This document shows positions 1 through 8,366 of a stretch of DNA of 64,000 nucleotides, piece after piece; position 1 is the first letter of the stretch, and each line of letters starts with the position of its first letter. Made by a program: the position numbers and the translations under genes. The notes beneath the pieces were generated by a model that did not search any database, had not been told where the DNA came from, and was given only the letters and a program-made list of their open reading frames with translations. The DNA is taken from positions 1-64,000 of the forward strand of contig NZ_JADPJL010000024.1 of NCBI RefSeq assembly GCF_023073415.1, given 5' to 3'. The DNA is from Bradyrhizobium sp. 190. Lineage in GTDB: Bacteria > Pseudomonadota > Alphaproteobacteria > Rhizobiales > Xanthobacteraceae.

Positions 1-21
1 CTTACAATGAGACGCCGCGAA

Positions 22-55
22 AATGCCTCGACTTCAAAACCCCAGCCGAGGCATT
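22..55 (-). terminator. Rho-independent terminator-like hairpin
   Basis: A perfect 9-bp stem (AATGCCTCG paired with CGAGGCATT) is followed on the minus strand by TTTT. It lies 14 bp past the stop of the small membrane gene on the minus strand and probably ends its transcript. Confidence 0.6.
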
Positions 56-68
56 CTCTCTCCTCAAA

Positions 69-269
69 TCAACCGTTGCACTTCAAATGTGAGTCCATCA
101 GTCTTCCATAATCAAACTGACCCATTACCGAACCTCGGGCTGCGAGGTGTGCCGGCGGTGACCGCACCAGAGCGGCGGAATGTCCCGTATCGTAGATCAG
201 CATGGTGGCCGACCCGATGAGTATCAGCAGGGCCGCCGCGATCGCCGTTAGTAAGATCCGTTCCATGAT
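69..269 (-). CDS. Small single-pass membrane protein
   Basis: A 66-residue protein starting MERILLTAIAAALLILIG. It has one strong hydrophobic segment at about residues 4-24, followed by a short polar tail. The internal ATG at 269 is chosen because the hydrophobic helix then starts right at the N-terminus; an upstream ATG at 305 would add a 12-residue polar extension. A terminator follows directly, which supports a real transcript. No family is recognised and the function is unknown. Confidence 0.55.
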   Translation of the reverse strand: MMERILLTAIAAALLILIGSATMLIYDTGHSAALVRSPPAHLAARGSVMGQFDYGRLMDSHLKCNG

Positions 270-616
270 GACCAAATGTAGGTACGCTGGCTTCCGTTCC
301 AGCATACTTGGGTATAGCCGGCGAGCGCTCAGCAGAGAAGTCGGCCGCCGCCGTTGACGGTCTGTTCCGAACTGGAAGGAGATTGCCCGTTTCCGGAAAG
401 GACTTTCCGGACCCGGAACGTCCCGTGATCACGGGCCGTACTTTCCCGGGGAAGGAAAATGCCCGCTATGGTGCTAGTGCCGGTGGCAGAGCCGGCAGCG
501 CATTTCAGCACGGACAAGCATATTTTGAACCGGTGGGCCGCAGAGCAATCTGCGGCCATTCCGTTTGAGCGCGTCGAGCGCTTCGCGCTCAGTCTCTAGC
601 CCAATGGGCCGCCGCG
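270..616. other. No gene seen
   Basis: About 350 bp with no convincing reading frame on either strand. Overlapping open frames here have no recognisable protein features. Confidence 0.5.
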
Positions 617-754
617 TCAGCGCTGGTGACCCAGGCCGATGCCGAGCTGGTGCGCCTTCGCCCTCAGTGCGGGGACCGACCGCTTCAATTGCTTGGAGAT
701 CTTGGCAATCGGCGTCTTGGCCTTCGAGTGCGCCTTCAGCGCCTTCACGTCCAC
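617..754 (-). pseudogene. 5'-truncated small SANT/Myb-like protein
   Basis: From a possible GTG at 754 the frame encodes 45 residues (MDVKALKAHSKAKTPIAKIS and on, ending LGIGLGHQR). This is the helix-turn-helix core of small homeodomain-like proteins seen in rhizobia, in which a basic N-terminus and a Trp-containing helix normally precede this part. An in-frame TGA lies just upstream (after WWKL), so the usual N-terminus is missing. The same family is represented intact at 27250-27528 and at the right edge of the window. It could still be expressed as a short protein from the GTG. Confidence 0.55.
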
Positions 755-865
755 TAACTTCCACCAGCATCAGGCAGCGAGAAATAAAGCGACAGCGCCG
801 ACCTTGCTTTAAGGGCTCGAGGGATTACCGCTCATGCGCGATTGATCGCGATCGAACGTTAGCAG

Positions 866-896
866 GATGAAAAAAGAGGGCCGAGGCCCTCTTTCA
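866..896 (-). terminator. Rho-independent terminator
   Basis: On the minus strand AAAGAGGGCC-TCG-GCCCTCTTTTTT forms a strong GC stem followed by a T run. It lies just downstream of the secreted protein gene at 900-1151. Confidence 0.85.
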
Positions 897-899
897 AGA

Positions 900-1151
900 T
901 TAGTACCGACGATAGCCCCGATGGTATCCGTAGCCGCGACGTACATAGGGGCGGCGGACGACGTAGGCCCCGCGCCGATACACGGGCCTTGTGCGGACGC
1001 AACCGCGCGGACCGCAGACCACTGCAACGCTCTCGACGTTCGAGGACTGGAACTGTCCCAAGGGGGCGAGCGGCATCGCTGAAGCGGTGCCGGTCGAAAG
1101 TGATGCGCTACCTAAAGTTGCTAATGCGAGAAGTGCGAATCTAAGTTTCAT
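900..1151 (-). CDS. Small secreted Arg/Tyr/Gly-rich protein
   Basis: An 83-residue protein. Residues 1-25 are a Sec signal peptide (MKLRFALLALATLGSASLST..ASA), so it should be exported to the periplasm or beyond. The mature part holds two cysteines in a VCGPRGC motif and a C-terminal half made of Arg, Tyr and Gly (RRGAYVVRRPYVRRGYGYHR). Such proteins are common in Bradyrhizobium and have no assigned role. A strong terminator follows. Confidence 0.8.
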   Translation of the reverse strand: MKLRFALLALATLGSASLSTGTASAMPLAPLGQFQSSNVESVAVVCGPRGCVRTRPVYRRGAYVVRRPYVRRGYGYHRGYRRY

Positions 1152-1424
1152 CTACGTTCTCCCGTTGAGGTAGTCTCCGCAGCGAGCGTAGAGGTTCCTC
1201 TGTGAACGAAGGATGAGTGCGAAGATTAAATAGCGGTAATCAAGCGGCAACTGAAGCCTCTGTCCGCTCCATCTATCTCTACGACAGTTGGTCTGCTTTG
1301 TGCCACAAACAGACTCGTTGCACCGCAGCTCGTCGTTTTATTCGGTCATCTTGTCGGGGCGCAGCGACACTTCCCGCCCAGCGTTGGCTGAGCGGGATCG
1401 TCTGGACTGGGCATTGCAGCAGCT

Positions 1425-1985
1425 TCAGCCGCGCTTGGCGGCCGCGACGTAGCCGGCCGTGACCTCGTCCTTGTGGGCGGCAAAGGCTGCCAGGACTTCG
1501 GCCTTCTCGCGTTTCGGGACCTTGGCGAAGTCCAGCGTCCGTCCAAGTTCGGCTACGACCTCATCAAATTCGGCCGGGGAGATCCGGAGATCCCGATGGG
1601 CCTCCTCCAGGCCAACAGGCGTCTTACTGGGCTTGGTGGCGGTGAACTGGAAGGGCCCACCCGAAACGTTGCAGACCCACAGCGTGCGCATGAACTTGAG
1701 GCCGGGCAACCTTTTCAGGTTCTTGGTGTGCCATTCCCGCAGTTGCGGGTTCTTGGACTTCTGGCCGACGACGGGGCTCTTCACGACGGCGTCGCTGAAG
1801 TGATCCACCACCGCCGCGATTGCGAATACGCCTCCCAGCCGCTCATACAGACTTTTCTCTGGCACGGTTTGCTGGGCCTGCGCATACGCGTTATCCGCAC
1901 CTGCCAAAGCCACTGGGGCGGCCGTCAGCGCCAGCCCTGCGACCACCTTGCGTCTCGTGATAGAAGTCAAAAGCGCCTCTGCCAT
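1425..1985 (-). CDS. Exported group 1 truncated haemoglobin-like protein
   Basis: A 186-residue protein. The N-terminus carries a Tat-like signal with a twin Arg at 11-12 and a hydrophobic stretch ending AYAQA near residue 36. The globin part starts with the truncated-haemoglobin hallmark YERLGG (47-52) and continues with the 2-on-2 fold signature; His130 in EEAHRDLRIS sits where the proximal haem ligand is expected. Group 1 truncated haemoglobins bind O2 or NO and take part in NO detoxification or redox sensing. Export to the periplasm is unusual for the family but known for this rhizobial subgroup. It is monocistronic. Confidence 0.85.
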   Translation of the reverse strand: MAEALLTSITRRKVVAGLALTAAPVALAGADNAYAQAQQTVPEKSLYERLGGVFAIAAVVDHFSDAVVKSPVVGQKSKNPQLREWHTKNLKRLPGLKFMRTLWVCNVSGGPFQFTATKPSKTPVGLEEAHRDLRISPAEFDEVVAELGRTLDFAKVPKREKAEVLAAFAAHKDEVTAGYVAAAKRG

Positions 1986-2458
1986 TGGTTACCTCCTTGG
2001 TGATGTGTCGAAAGCCACTGCCGTCCCGAGCGCGTGCGGGCTCGGCCTCGTCTCGCGCTAATGTTCCGCCCGCATGCTCGCCTTCCCGCTTTCGGTTCTC
2101 ATCGGCGCTGTGCGTGCTCCCGATTGGATGGTCTTGAAGGAAAAAGGTCCCCGGAAAAACGAACTCGGGAGCCGGATCAAATCCGCGCATCGGCTCACGC
2201 CCGCGAAATGTCCGGCCAGCACCCATGGGAACCTCGCCCATCGGCAGTTCAGATCAAACGTCCGTTGCGGGTCAAACTGAGAAGAACTCAGTACGAGCAT
2301 ATATTTTCCGCTTCGCCCTTGAACTCGGACATGCTCGACAAAGTTGGCATGTTTCAAAGGTGCCAAAGAGAGGTATTGACGGAGCTGGAACTCGGATCGT
2401 TCGAATCCAGTTTCGGAGCACAGGTAGAGCGCGGACAAAGCTGCCACGTCGACCGCGC
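1986..2458. other. Intergenic region with one dispersed repeat copy
   Basis: About 470 bp between the haemoglobin and the methyltransferase. Its right half (2263-2370) is a copy of the dispersed repeat described below. The left half shows no convincing gene. Confidence 0.5.
2263..2370 (+). repeat. Dispersed intergenic repeat, copy 1 (diverged)
   Basis: Blocks in order: GGGTCAAA, a TTTTCCGCTTCGCCCTTGAA block matching the usual CCGGTCTACCCCTGAA block, CGGACAT, then GGCATGTTTCAAAGGTGCC. The same order recurs next to most of the ABC_sub_bind genes. It is non-coding and resembles remnants scattered through Bradyrhizobium genomes. Confidence 0.7.
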
Positions 2459-3550
2459 TCATAGAGCCTTGCGTGCGATAACCGCCGTGTGCATGTCCCC
2501 CAGCGGCTCCGTGCGCATTTCGATAAATCCGGCTTGCCTCATCCATTCCTTGCAGTCAGCGCCGGTGTACTCAAAACCTCCTGCGGTTTCGATCAGCATG
2601 TTCAGGCTAGACAGGAGAGCGTGCGCGTCAGCGCGACGATCGTCGATCAGCGGATCGTACACGATGAGCGCACCGCCGGGCGGGAGCGCGCGATAGGCTT
2701 TCCCGAGTAGCATGTTCTTGGTCGCGAGGTCCCAGTTGTGAAGAATGCGCCCCATCACGAGAACATCGGCGGTGGGAAGCGGATCGGAAAAGAAGTCACC
2801 GGAATAGAACTTCAGCCGATCCGATAGTCCGTGCTTCAAAACGTAGCTTGCAAATACAGGTTCGACCTGCGGAAGGTCAAAGCCGCCGCCGGTGAGATGA
2901 GGGTGAGCGCACGCGATCTCTACAGCCGCGCCGCCTTGCGCAGTTCCGACGTCAATCATCGTCTTGAACTGGCGCCACGGAAATTTCGCCGCGAGCGCTT
3001 GAGCCGACACAAGACTCCCCGCTGTCATGCCACTCAAAAATATCTCCTGCATGGGATGACCGTTATGCAGGGCCTTGTAGGTTCCGACGCCACCGGTAGG
3101 AGGAACGCCGGTACGGAGCACCTGAGTCAGCGAGCCCCAATTCTGATAGTGCCGCGCGTTAAGATGTTCCAGGAGGCCGCCGAGGTAAGTCGGCTTGCGG
3201 CGATCAAGATAGTAATCGAATTCAGGCTGGTTACCGTATCGTCCGTCCGCGTCTCGCCAGAGTGCGCCGAGCGCGACCAGCGCGTCGAAAAAATCGTGAG
3301 CGCCACGTTCGTGAATTCCGGTCCGGCGTGTCAGGGTTTCGAGGTCGAGAGAATTGTCGGCAAGCGTTGTGAATACGTCAAGCTCGACGGCGCTCATCAA
3401 GGCCTTCGATCGCCAGAAGGCATAGCTGATTTCAAGAATTCGGCTCGGTATCATGCGCTCGATCTGCCGCGAGGTCTCGGCCGGTTGAGAAGTTGCTGCG
3501 CCCCCCGTTTGTGGGGGGCGCAGCAGCGGCGTCTGATTTGAGTCCGTCAT
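2459..3550 (-). CDS. SAM-dependent O-methyltransferase (acetylserotonin OMT-like)
   Basis: A 363-residue cytoplasmic enzyme. An N-terminal winged-helix dimerisation region (about 35-110) precedes a Rossmann methyltransferase domain with the SAM-binding motif MIDVGTAQGG (198-207) and the motif GRILHNWD (267-274), whose His271 is the catalytic base position in plant-type small-molecule O-methyltransferases. It should methylate a hydroxyl on an aromatic or polyketide-like substrate, not identifiable from sequence. The start ATG at 3550 lies only 5 bp after the stop of the TctC-like gene, so the two form an operon. An in-frame upstream ATG at 3598 would overlap that gene and is less likely. Confidence 0.88.
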   Translation of the reverse strand: MTDSNQTPLLRPPQTGGAATSQPAETSRQIERMIPSRILEISYAFWRSKALMSAVELDVFTTLADNSLDLETLTRRTGIHERGAHDFFDALVALGALWRDADGRYGNQPEFDYYLDRRKPTYLGGLLEHLNARHYQNWGSLTQVLRTGVPPTGGVGTYKALHNGHPMQEIFLSGMTAGSLVSAQALAAKFPWRQFKTMIDVGTAQGGAAVEIACAHPHLTGGGFDLPQVEPVFASYVLKHGLSDRLKFYSGDFFSDPLPTADVLVMGRILHNWDLATKNMLLGKAYRALPPGGALIVYDPLIDDRRADAHALLSSLNMLIETAGGFEYTGADCKEWMRQAGFIEMRTEPLGDMHTAVIARKAL

Positions 3551-3555
3551 GATTG

Positions 3556-4542
3556 TCAGTCGATCCTGATGTTCGCCCGCGCAATCACCCGGCCCCATTC
3601 GGCCGCCTCCGCACGGATGTGGTGCGCAAAACTCTCAGCCGTGCCGGGCATCGGTTCGAAACCGATCTTCGCCAGGCGCTCCTTGACGTCTGACGATGAC
3701 AGGACCTTGCCGACTGCTTGATTGAGCAGGCTGACGATCCGGTCCGGCGTCGCCGCCGGCACCATGATGCCAGTCCAGTATCCGACCTCATGCTTCGCGA
3801 TGCCGGCTTCGTTCAGGGTCGGCACGTCGGGGACGAGCGAGGAACGCTTGGTATCCGCCACTGCGAGGCCACGCAATTTGCCCTCCTGGATGTGCCCTGC
3901 GACAAGTGGCAGCGTGATGTGAAGGATTTGAGTGTGCCCGGCAAGCGTTGACATGACAGCCGCACCGCCTCCCTGGAACGGGACCTGCACGACGTCGAGA
4001 TTGTGCCCCAGCTTGAGCAGTCGCTCGACGGCGATATGCGGCGACGTTCCGTAACCCGGGCTGGCATAGCTGTACTTGCCCGGATTGGCCTTCAGCAGCG
4101 CAATGAGTTCCTCCATGCTCGTCGCCGGCACCGATGGATGGACCGAGATCGTCTCGGGTGCGGCCGCCAGCGATGCGACCGCGATGAAATTGTTGAAAGG
4201 ATCGTAGCCAGGCTTCGATTTTACCAGCGGCTGGATGACGAAGTCCTGGTTCACCAATAAGAGCGTGTATCCGTCCGCTGGAGCGCGCGCGGCGGCGAGC
4301 GTGCCGATAACACTGCCGGCACCCGGCAGATTCTCCACATAGAACTGCGCACCTATATCCTCGGAGAGTTTCTGCGTGACGATGCGGGCAATTACATCGG
4401 CCGCGGCACCCGCCCCGTAGGGCACGATCAGCTTGACCGGTCGCGCCGGATAGCGTTCGGCTCCATCCGATTGCTGGGCCGTCGCCGAAATGGGGCAAAG
4501 CGACAGCAATCCCAGTAGTGGCAACACCAGAGATGTTTTCAT
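3556..4542 (-). CDS. TctC/Bug-family tripartite tricarboxylate transporter receptor
   Basis: A 328-residue periplasmic binding protein with a signal peptide (MKTSLVLPLLGLLSLCPISATAQ) and the family signature YPARPVKLIVPYGAGAAADV just after it; PGAGSVIG and PDGYTLLL-like motifs follow. The start at 4542 is preceded by an excellent AGGAGGT ribosome site. Family members capture carboxylates or small aromatics for TctAB permeases, but no permease is nearby, so it is an orphan receptor. It is the first gene of a two-gene unit with the O-methyltransferase and is divergent from a LysR regulator, which probably controls it. Confidence 0.9.
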   Translation of the reverse strand: MKTSLVLPLLGLLSLCPISATAQQSDGAERYPARPVKLIVPYGAGAAADVIARIVTQKLSEDIGAQFYVENLPGAGSVIGTLAAARAPADGYTLLLVNQDFVIQPLVKSKPGYDPFNNFIAVASLAAAPETISVHPSVPATSMEELIALLKANPGKYSYASPGYGTSPHIAVERLLKLGHNLDVVQVPFQGGGAAVMSTLAGHTQILHITLPLVAGHIQEGKLRGLAVADTKRSSLVPDVPTLNEAGIAKHEVGYWTGIMVPAATPDRIVSLLNQAVGKVLSSSDVKERLAKIGFEPMPGTAESFAHHIRAEAAEWGRVIARANIRID

Positions 4543-4677
4543 CACGACCTCCTGCGAGCGGTTGCACCTTTTTGTGCTGCCGGGGCCCCAGCTGGTCACG
4601 CTGGCACTATGGCCAAATTGGCCCATATCCGGTAATTCTATTGTTTGACCATCCCATAGCCATTCAGGAATGATCGC
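4543..4677. promoter_or_regulatory. Divergent promoter region with LysR-type palindrome
   Basis: The 135-bp gap between the divergent lysR and tctC-like genes contains an imperfect palindrome at 4606-4628 (TATGGCCAAATTGGCCCATA). LysR-type proteins bind inverted repeats of this kind between their own gene and the target. Binding is inferred from position and symmetry. Confidence 0.55.
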
Positions 4678-5616
4678 ATGCAGTGGTCTGATCGCGTTGG
4701 ACGGCGTCTCAAGTTGCGCGACCTGCACATCCTGCTCGCCGTCGCGCGATCGGGCAGCATGGGAAAGGCGGCTATCGACCTTTCGATCTCACAGCCGTCG
4801 ATTTCGAAGGCCATTGCCGATGTTGAGCATGCTGTTGGCCTCCGCCTTCTCGATCGGGGACCTCAGGGCATCGAACCGACGATCTATGGTCGGGCTTTGC
4901 TCAAATGCGGTACTGCCGTGTTCGATGAATTGCGCCAAGGCGTTGAAGAACTCGAATTCCTGACCGATCCCGGCAGCGGAGAGTTACGTCTTGGATGCAC
5001 CGAAACAATGGCTGCAGGTTTCGTCTCTGCGGTGAGCGACCGCGTTTCGCGCCAGCACCCGCGCGTTAACTTCCACCTCGTGCCCGGGGACAGCATCACG
5101 CTCGTCAACCGGGAGCTCCGTCAGCGCACCATCGACTTCGCGATTGGTCCAATCTCTCGCTTGAACCTCGATCAGGATATCAGTGCCGAAATCCTCTTCG
5201 ACGACAAGTTTGTGGTGATGGCCGGCGCCGAAAGCAAATGGGCCCGCCGGCGCAAGTTCAAGCTTGCCGATTTGATCGACGAGCCTTGGGTATTGCCACC
5301 GTCTGACAGCGTGCCGGGGGTCAGCATCTCGCAGGCATTTCGCGCCGCGGGTCTGGAGCCTCCGCGTGCGCAGATGACCTCCTTCTCATTGCCGCTCCAC
5401 TATCACCTCTTGGCCACAGGTCGGGTTCTGACGATGCTTCCGCTCTCGATGTTGCGGTTCGGTAAGCACCTGCCGCTCAAATTGCTGCCAGCGGATGTAC
5501 CCAGCATTCCTTATCCGACTGCGATCATCACCTTGAAGAATCGTACGCTCAGCCCGATCGCGCAGCTCTTCATCGCCGGCGCCCGCGAAACCGCAAAGCC
5601 GTTGAAGAGCACGTAG
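4678..5616 (+). CDS. LysR-family transcriptional regulator
   Basis: A 312-residue regulator. A winged helix-turn-helix spans about 12-70 (LKLRDLHILLAVARSGSMGKAA..LSISQPSISKAI), and the LysR effector-binding domain spans about 95-305. The closest subgroup by eye is the one that controls aromatic or carboxylate catabolism. It is divergent from the TctC-like/O-methyltransferase pair and is expected to respond to the ligand or product of that pathway. The start at 4678 places the helix-turn-helix at the usual distance from the N-terminus. Confidence 0.9.
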   Translation: MQWSDRVGRRLKLRDLHILLAVARSGSMGKAAIDLSISQPSISKAIADVEHAVGLRLLDRGPQGIEPTIYGRALLKCGTAVFDELRQGVEELEFLTDPGSGELRLGCTETMAAGFVSAVSDRVSRQHPRVNFHLVPGDSITLVNRELRQRTIDFAIGPISRLNLDQDISAEILFDDKFVVMAGAESKWARRRKFKLADLIDEPWVLPPSDSVPGVSISQAFRAAGLEPPRAQMTSFSLPLHYHLLATGRVLTMLPLSMLRFGKHLPLKLLPADVPSIPYPTAIITLKNRTLSPIAQLFIAGARETAKPLKST

Positions 5617-5739
5617 CGAACGTCAGCTATGGGTCCAAAGGCTGCCCTCGGCAGGCGGCATGACCTTGTCGCCTAATCCTCTGGAAGCAGACGTCACGGC
5701 CCTCTGTGCTCAGGTCGGCCGCGGCCCAGGAAGCAGTCA

Positions 5740-6717
5740 TTATTCAATTATCTTGTCGGCACGGCCGACGACCTCCGCCGGAATTCTCAATCCAAGTGCC
5801 GCAGCCGTCTTGAGGTTCAGGGCAAGTTCGAAGGCGACCGGTTGCTCGACCGGAAGCTCTGCTGGTTTGGCTCCCTGAAATATCCTGGCTGTGTATTGTG
5901 CCGTTTGCTTGCCCATCACTGCGAGGCTTGCCCCATAGCTTGCGAGGCCACCCAAATCCACGAAGGCGCTGATTTGGTAAACCGCTGGAATCTTCTTGCG
6001 GCCGGCCAGTAAAACAATTTCCGGCTCTATCGGAGCAGCAAGTACGAAAAGTGCATCGCACCTTTCCTGCACCATTCTTTCGAAAGCTTGGCCGAGATCA
6101 TCCCGGGAGGAAGTAAAGATGGGGATCGTCACCAGACCCAATATCTTTGCAGCGGCCTCCGCCTCTTCGAATTGTCGCTTGCGGGCGGGGATGGGCGAAC
6201 CCAGCACGGCCACTCGCGTTGCTGCGGGCAGGATACTGTGCAGAAGTTCGAGTGACTTACCCGTTGTGTCGGAGAACATCGTGGCTACACCGGTAAGATT
6301 TCCCCCGGGATGCGCTAAGCTCTTGATAAGGCCCAAAGCCACCACATCGCCGGCTCCCCACATCACAATAGGAATGGTTGTGGTTGCTCGTTGCGCGGCG
6401 GCTATGGCAGGTGTTGCAACTGCGACCATTACGTCTGGATTTATGGCGATCAACTCGTTCGCAAGCTGATCGAGGCGCTCGATATGCCCCTCCGCCGCTC
6501 TACGCTCGATGACAAGGTTTTTGCCGTCCGCGTAGCCGAGCTTCTGCAGTTCGTTCCTGAAAACATCGAACAAGGCGCGCTGGACTTCACTTTCCCATGA
6601 GTCGGTGTTCAGGAAAGCCAGACGCCAGACTTTACGAGAGGACTGCTGCGCACGTGCATTTGGCAGTCCCGCCAAAATCGCGCCGATCGCCAGCGTGATC
6701 ACGTCCCGCCGTCTCAT
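5740..6717 (-). CDS. Orphan ABC_sub_bind periplasmic binding protein (copy A)
   Basis: A 325-residue protein with an N-terminal Tat/Sec-like signal (MRRRDVITLAIGAILAGLPNARAQ) and the two-lobed ABC_sub_bind (PF04392-type) fold. Seen motifs are the NPDVMVAVATPA segment, IPIVMWGAGDVVALGLIKSLAHPGGN, and the family C-terminus QPVAFELALNLKTAAALGL..ADKIIE. Members are periplasmic solute receptors, often without their own ABC permease, as here. The start at 6717 is chosen because the MRRRDV signal start is shared by all copies in the window. Its upstream side abuts the dispersed repeat that holds the group II intron. Confidence 0.88.
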   Translation of the reverse strand: MRRRDVITLAIGAILAGLPNARAQQSSRKVWRLAFLNTDSWESEVQRALFDVFRNELQKLGYADGKNLVIERRAAEGHIERLDQLANELIAINPDVMVAVATPAIAAAQRATTTIPIVMWGAGDVVALGLIKSLAHPGGNLTGVATMFSDTTGKSLELLHSILPAATRVAVLGSPIPARKRQFEEAEAAAKILGLVTIPIFTSSRDDLGQAFERMVQERCDALFVLAAPIEPEIVLLAGRKKIPAVYQISAFVDLGGLASYGASLAVMGKQTAQYTARIFQGAKPAELPVEQPVAFELALNLKTAAALGLRIPAEVVGRADKIIE

Positions 6718-6764
6718 TACCCGACCTCTCCTGACGCGCATAAGAGGACAAAGGATACCACATT

Positions 6765-6805
6765 AGGCAATGTCCGTTTAGGGTCAATCTCGTCATCCCG
6801 ACCAG
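6765..6805 (+). repeat. Dispersed repeat copy 2, left part (split by the intron)
   Basis: Contains TGTCCGTTTAGGGTCAAT and CGTCATCCCGACCA, matching the start of the intact repeats. The rest of the repeat (CCGGTCTACCCC onward) resumes at 8733 beyond the group II intron. Confidence 0.75.
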
Positions 6806-6836
6806 GCGCCAGTCACTTTCGCGGTAGGGACGCGAG

Positions 6837-8366
6837 TTACCTCGCGCCCCCCGCACAGATCCGTACGGGCCCAATTCGGGCATACGGCTCCCACCTTGGG
6901 TGTCTAACGGCGAAGCGACTCTCTTGCCACGGATGAAGGATTCGCGGTTTCGGGAGCCAGTCGTCGGCCAGCCGCTTGATCCGCTCCCAGGTCGTCCAGT
7001 CTTTCTGGCTCCGCTGCCGTAGCGTGCGCCGCCAGAGATTGGTGACGTGGAATAGGAACGCGGTCAGTGTCGAACTGTTTGTCGGCACCGCGTGGTAGTT
7101 GAAGTAGCCGGTGACGACCTGCTGCAACCATCTTCCCTGCTGGGGAATCGGCTGATGAATGCGCCGTCGCAGTTCCTGTTTGATGGCTTGCAACTTTGCC
7201 TGCATGCGATCCCGCCGGGACTTCCGTTTGATTTGGAATTTGCCCCGACGAGTTTTGCCGCAGATAAAGGTGAAGCCCAGGAAGGTGAAGGTCTCCGGTT
7301 TGCCGAGCCCGCGCCGCTTGCGGTTTTCCACCGCGAAGCGTCCAAACTCGATCAGCCGGGTCTTCTCCGAATGAAGCGACAGTGCAAACTCCTGTAACCG
7401 CTTACGCATCTCGTCGAGGAAGCGACGGGCGTCGGTCTCGTGCTCAAAGCCAACAATGAGGTCGTCGGCGTAGCGCACGATGATCATATTGCCCGCAGCC
7501 TCACGCCGTCGCCAGCGCTCGGCCCAGAGGTCGAAAGCGTAGTGCAAGTAGAGATTGGCCAGAAGCGGTGAGATCACCGATCCCTGCCCGGTCCCCTTGT
7601 CACTGACCGTCACGATCCCGTCTTCCAGGACACCTGCCTTGAGCCATTTCTGGATCAGGCGGATGATACGCCGGTCGCCGACGCGATGTTCCACAAACTT
7701 GATGAGCCACTCCTGGCTCACTGTGTCGAAGAACGAGCGGATGTCGGCGTCCAGTATCCAGTTCACCTTTGTGCTGGTGATCCCGACCATGAGCGCATCC
7801 ATCGCATCGTGCGTGCTGCGTCCGGGTCGGAGCCCATACGAGAACCCGAGGAAATCTTCCTCGTAGATCGCGCTCAGCACCGCAGCCGTGGCTCTCTGGA
7901 CGATCTTGTCCTCAAGGGCGGCGACCGCGATCGGGCGTTGCCGACCATCCGGCTTGGGTATGTAAACCCGCCGCGACGGTAGTGCCCGATACGCTCCCCG
8001 ATGGACGCGTGCATGCAGGTCCTCAAGATTGCGCTCGAGGTGCTGCTCGTAGTCCCGACATGTCAGCCCGTCCACTCCAGCTGCAGCACTCTCCTTGAGT
8101 TCAGAGAATGCCTTTGCGAGGTGATCAATACTGACGTGATGGAAGAGCGCGGTGAACTTCTCCTTCTTCCTTTGCCTTGCAGCTTGCCGTATGCGCGCCA
8201 GCGCCTGTGACACGGTTCCCCGGTACTGTGCCCGGCCCGTGCTTTGCTGACTCACATTCCCCTCGGCCCCCGCCCTTGGCTCCACCAACTCCGCAGCCGG
8301 TTGCCCGGCTTTGTTCGTCGGCTTCACAGCTACTATGGCGGGATCAGACTTCTCATGATCGTACAT
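6837..8366 (-). CDS. ltrA: Group II intron reverse transcriptase/maturase
   Basis: A 509-residue intron-encoded protein of full length. The N-terminal region (1-60) precedes reverse transcriptase blocks with AAGVDGLTCRDYE, RRVYIPKPDGRQRPI and the catalytic RYADD motif at about 298-302. The maturase X domain follows (GYFNYHAVP, about 425). No H-N-H endonuclease domain is seen, so the intron probably retrohomes by an endonuclease-independent route. The protein binds its intron RNA, assists splicing and copies the intron into DNA. The last about 20 codons (EPYARIGPVRICAGGAR) overlap intron domain V and VI. The frame is intact, so the element may be active. Confidence 0.93.
   Translation of the reverse strand: MYDHEKSDPAIVAVKPTNKAGQPAAELVEPRAGAEGNVSQQSTGRAQYRGTVSQALARIRQAARQRKKEKFTALFHHVSIDHLAKAFSELKESAAAGVDGLTCRDYEQHLERNLEDLHARVHRGAYRALPSRRVYIPKPDGRQRPIAVAALEDKIVQRATAAVLSAIYEEDFLGFSYGLRPGRSTHDAMDALMVGITSTKVNWILDADIRSFFDTVSQEWLIKFVEHRVGDRRIIRLIQKWLKAGVLEDGIVTVSDKGTGQGSVISPLLANLYLHYAFDLWAERWRRREAAGNMIIVRYADDLIVGFEHETDARRFLDEMRKRLQEFALSLHSEKTRLIEFGRFAVENRKRRGLGKPETFTFLGFTFICGKTRRGKFQIKRKSRRDRMQAKLQAIKQELRRRIHQPIPQQGRWLQQVVTGYFNYHAVPTNSSTLTAFLFHVTNLWRRTLRQRSQKDWTTWERIKRLADDWLPKPRILHPWQESRFAVRHPRWEPYARIGPVRICAGGAR
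6858..6890 (-). ncRNA. Group II intron domain V
   Basis: On the minus strand GAGCCGTATG pairs with CGTACGGATC, with the AGC triad near the 5' side and a CCC/GGG upper stem. The loop is GAATT instead of a GAAA tetraloop, and one G-A mismatch sits in the basal stem. The helix lies inside the maturase coding region. Confidence 0.7.

Noticed and set aside
2034..2696. Plus-strand open frame of 220 codons
   Set aside because: It crosses a dispersed repeat and the antisense of the O-methyltransferase and has no domain.
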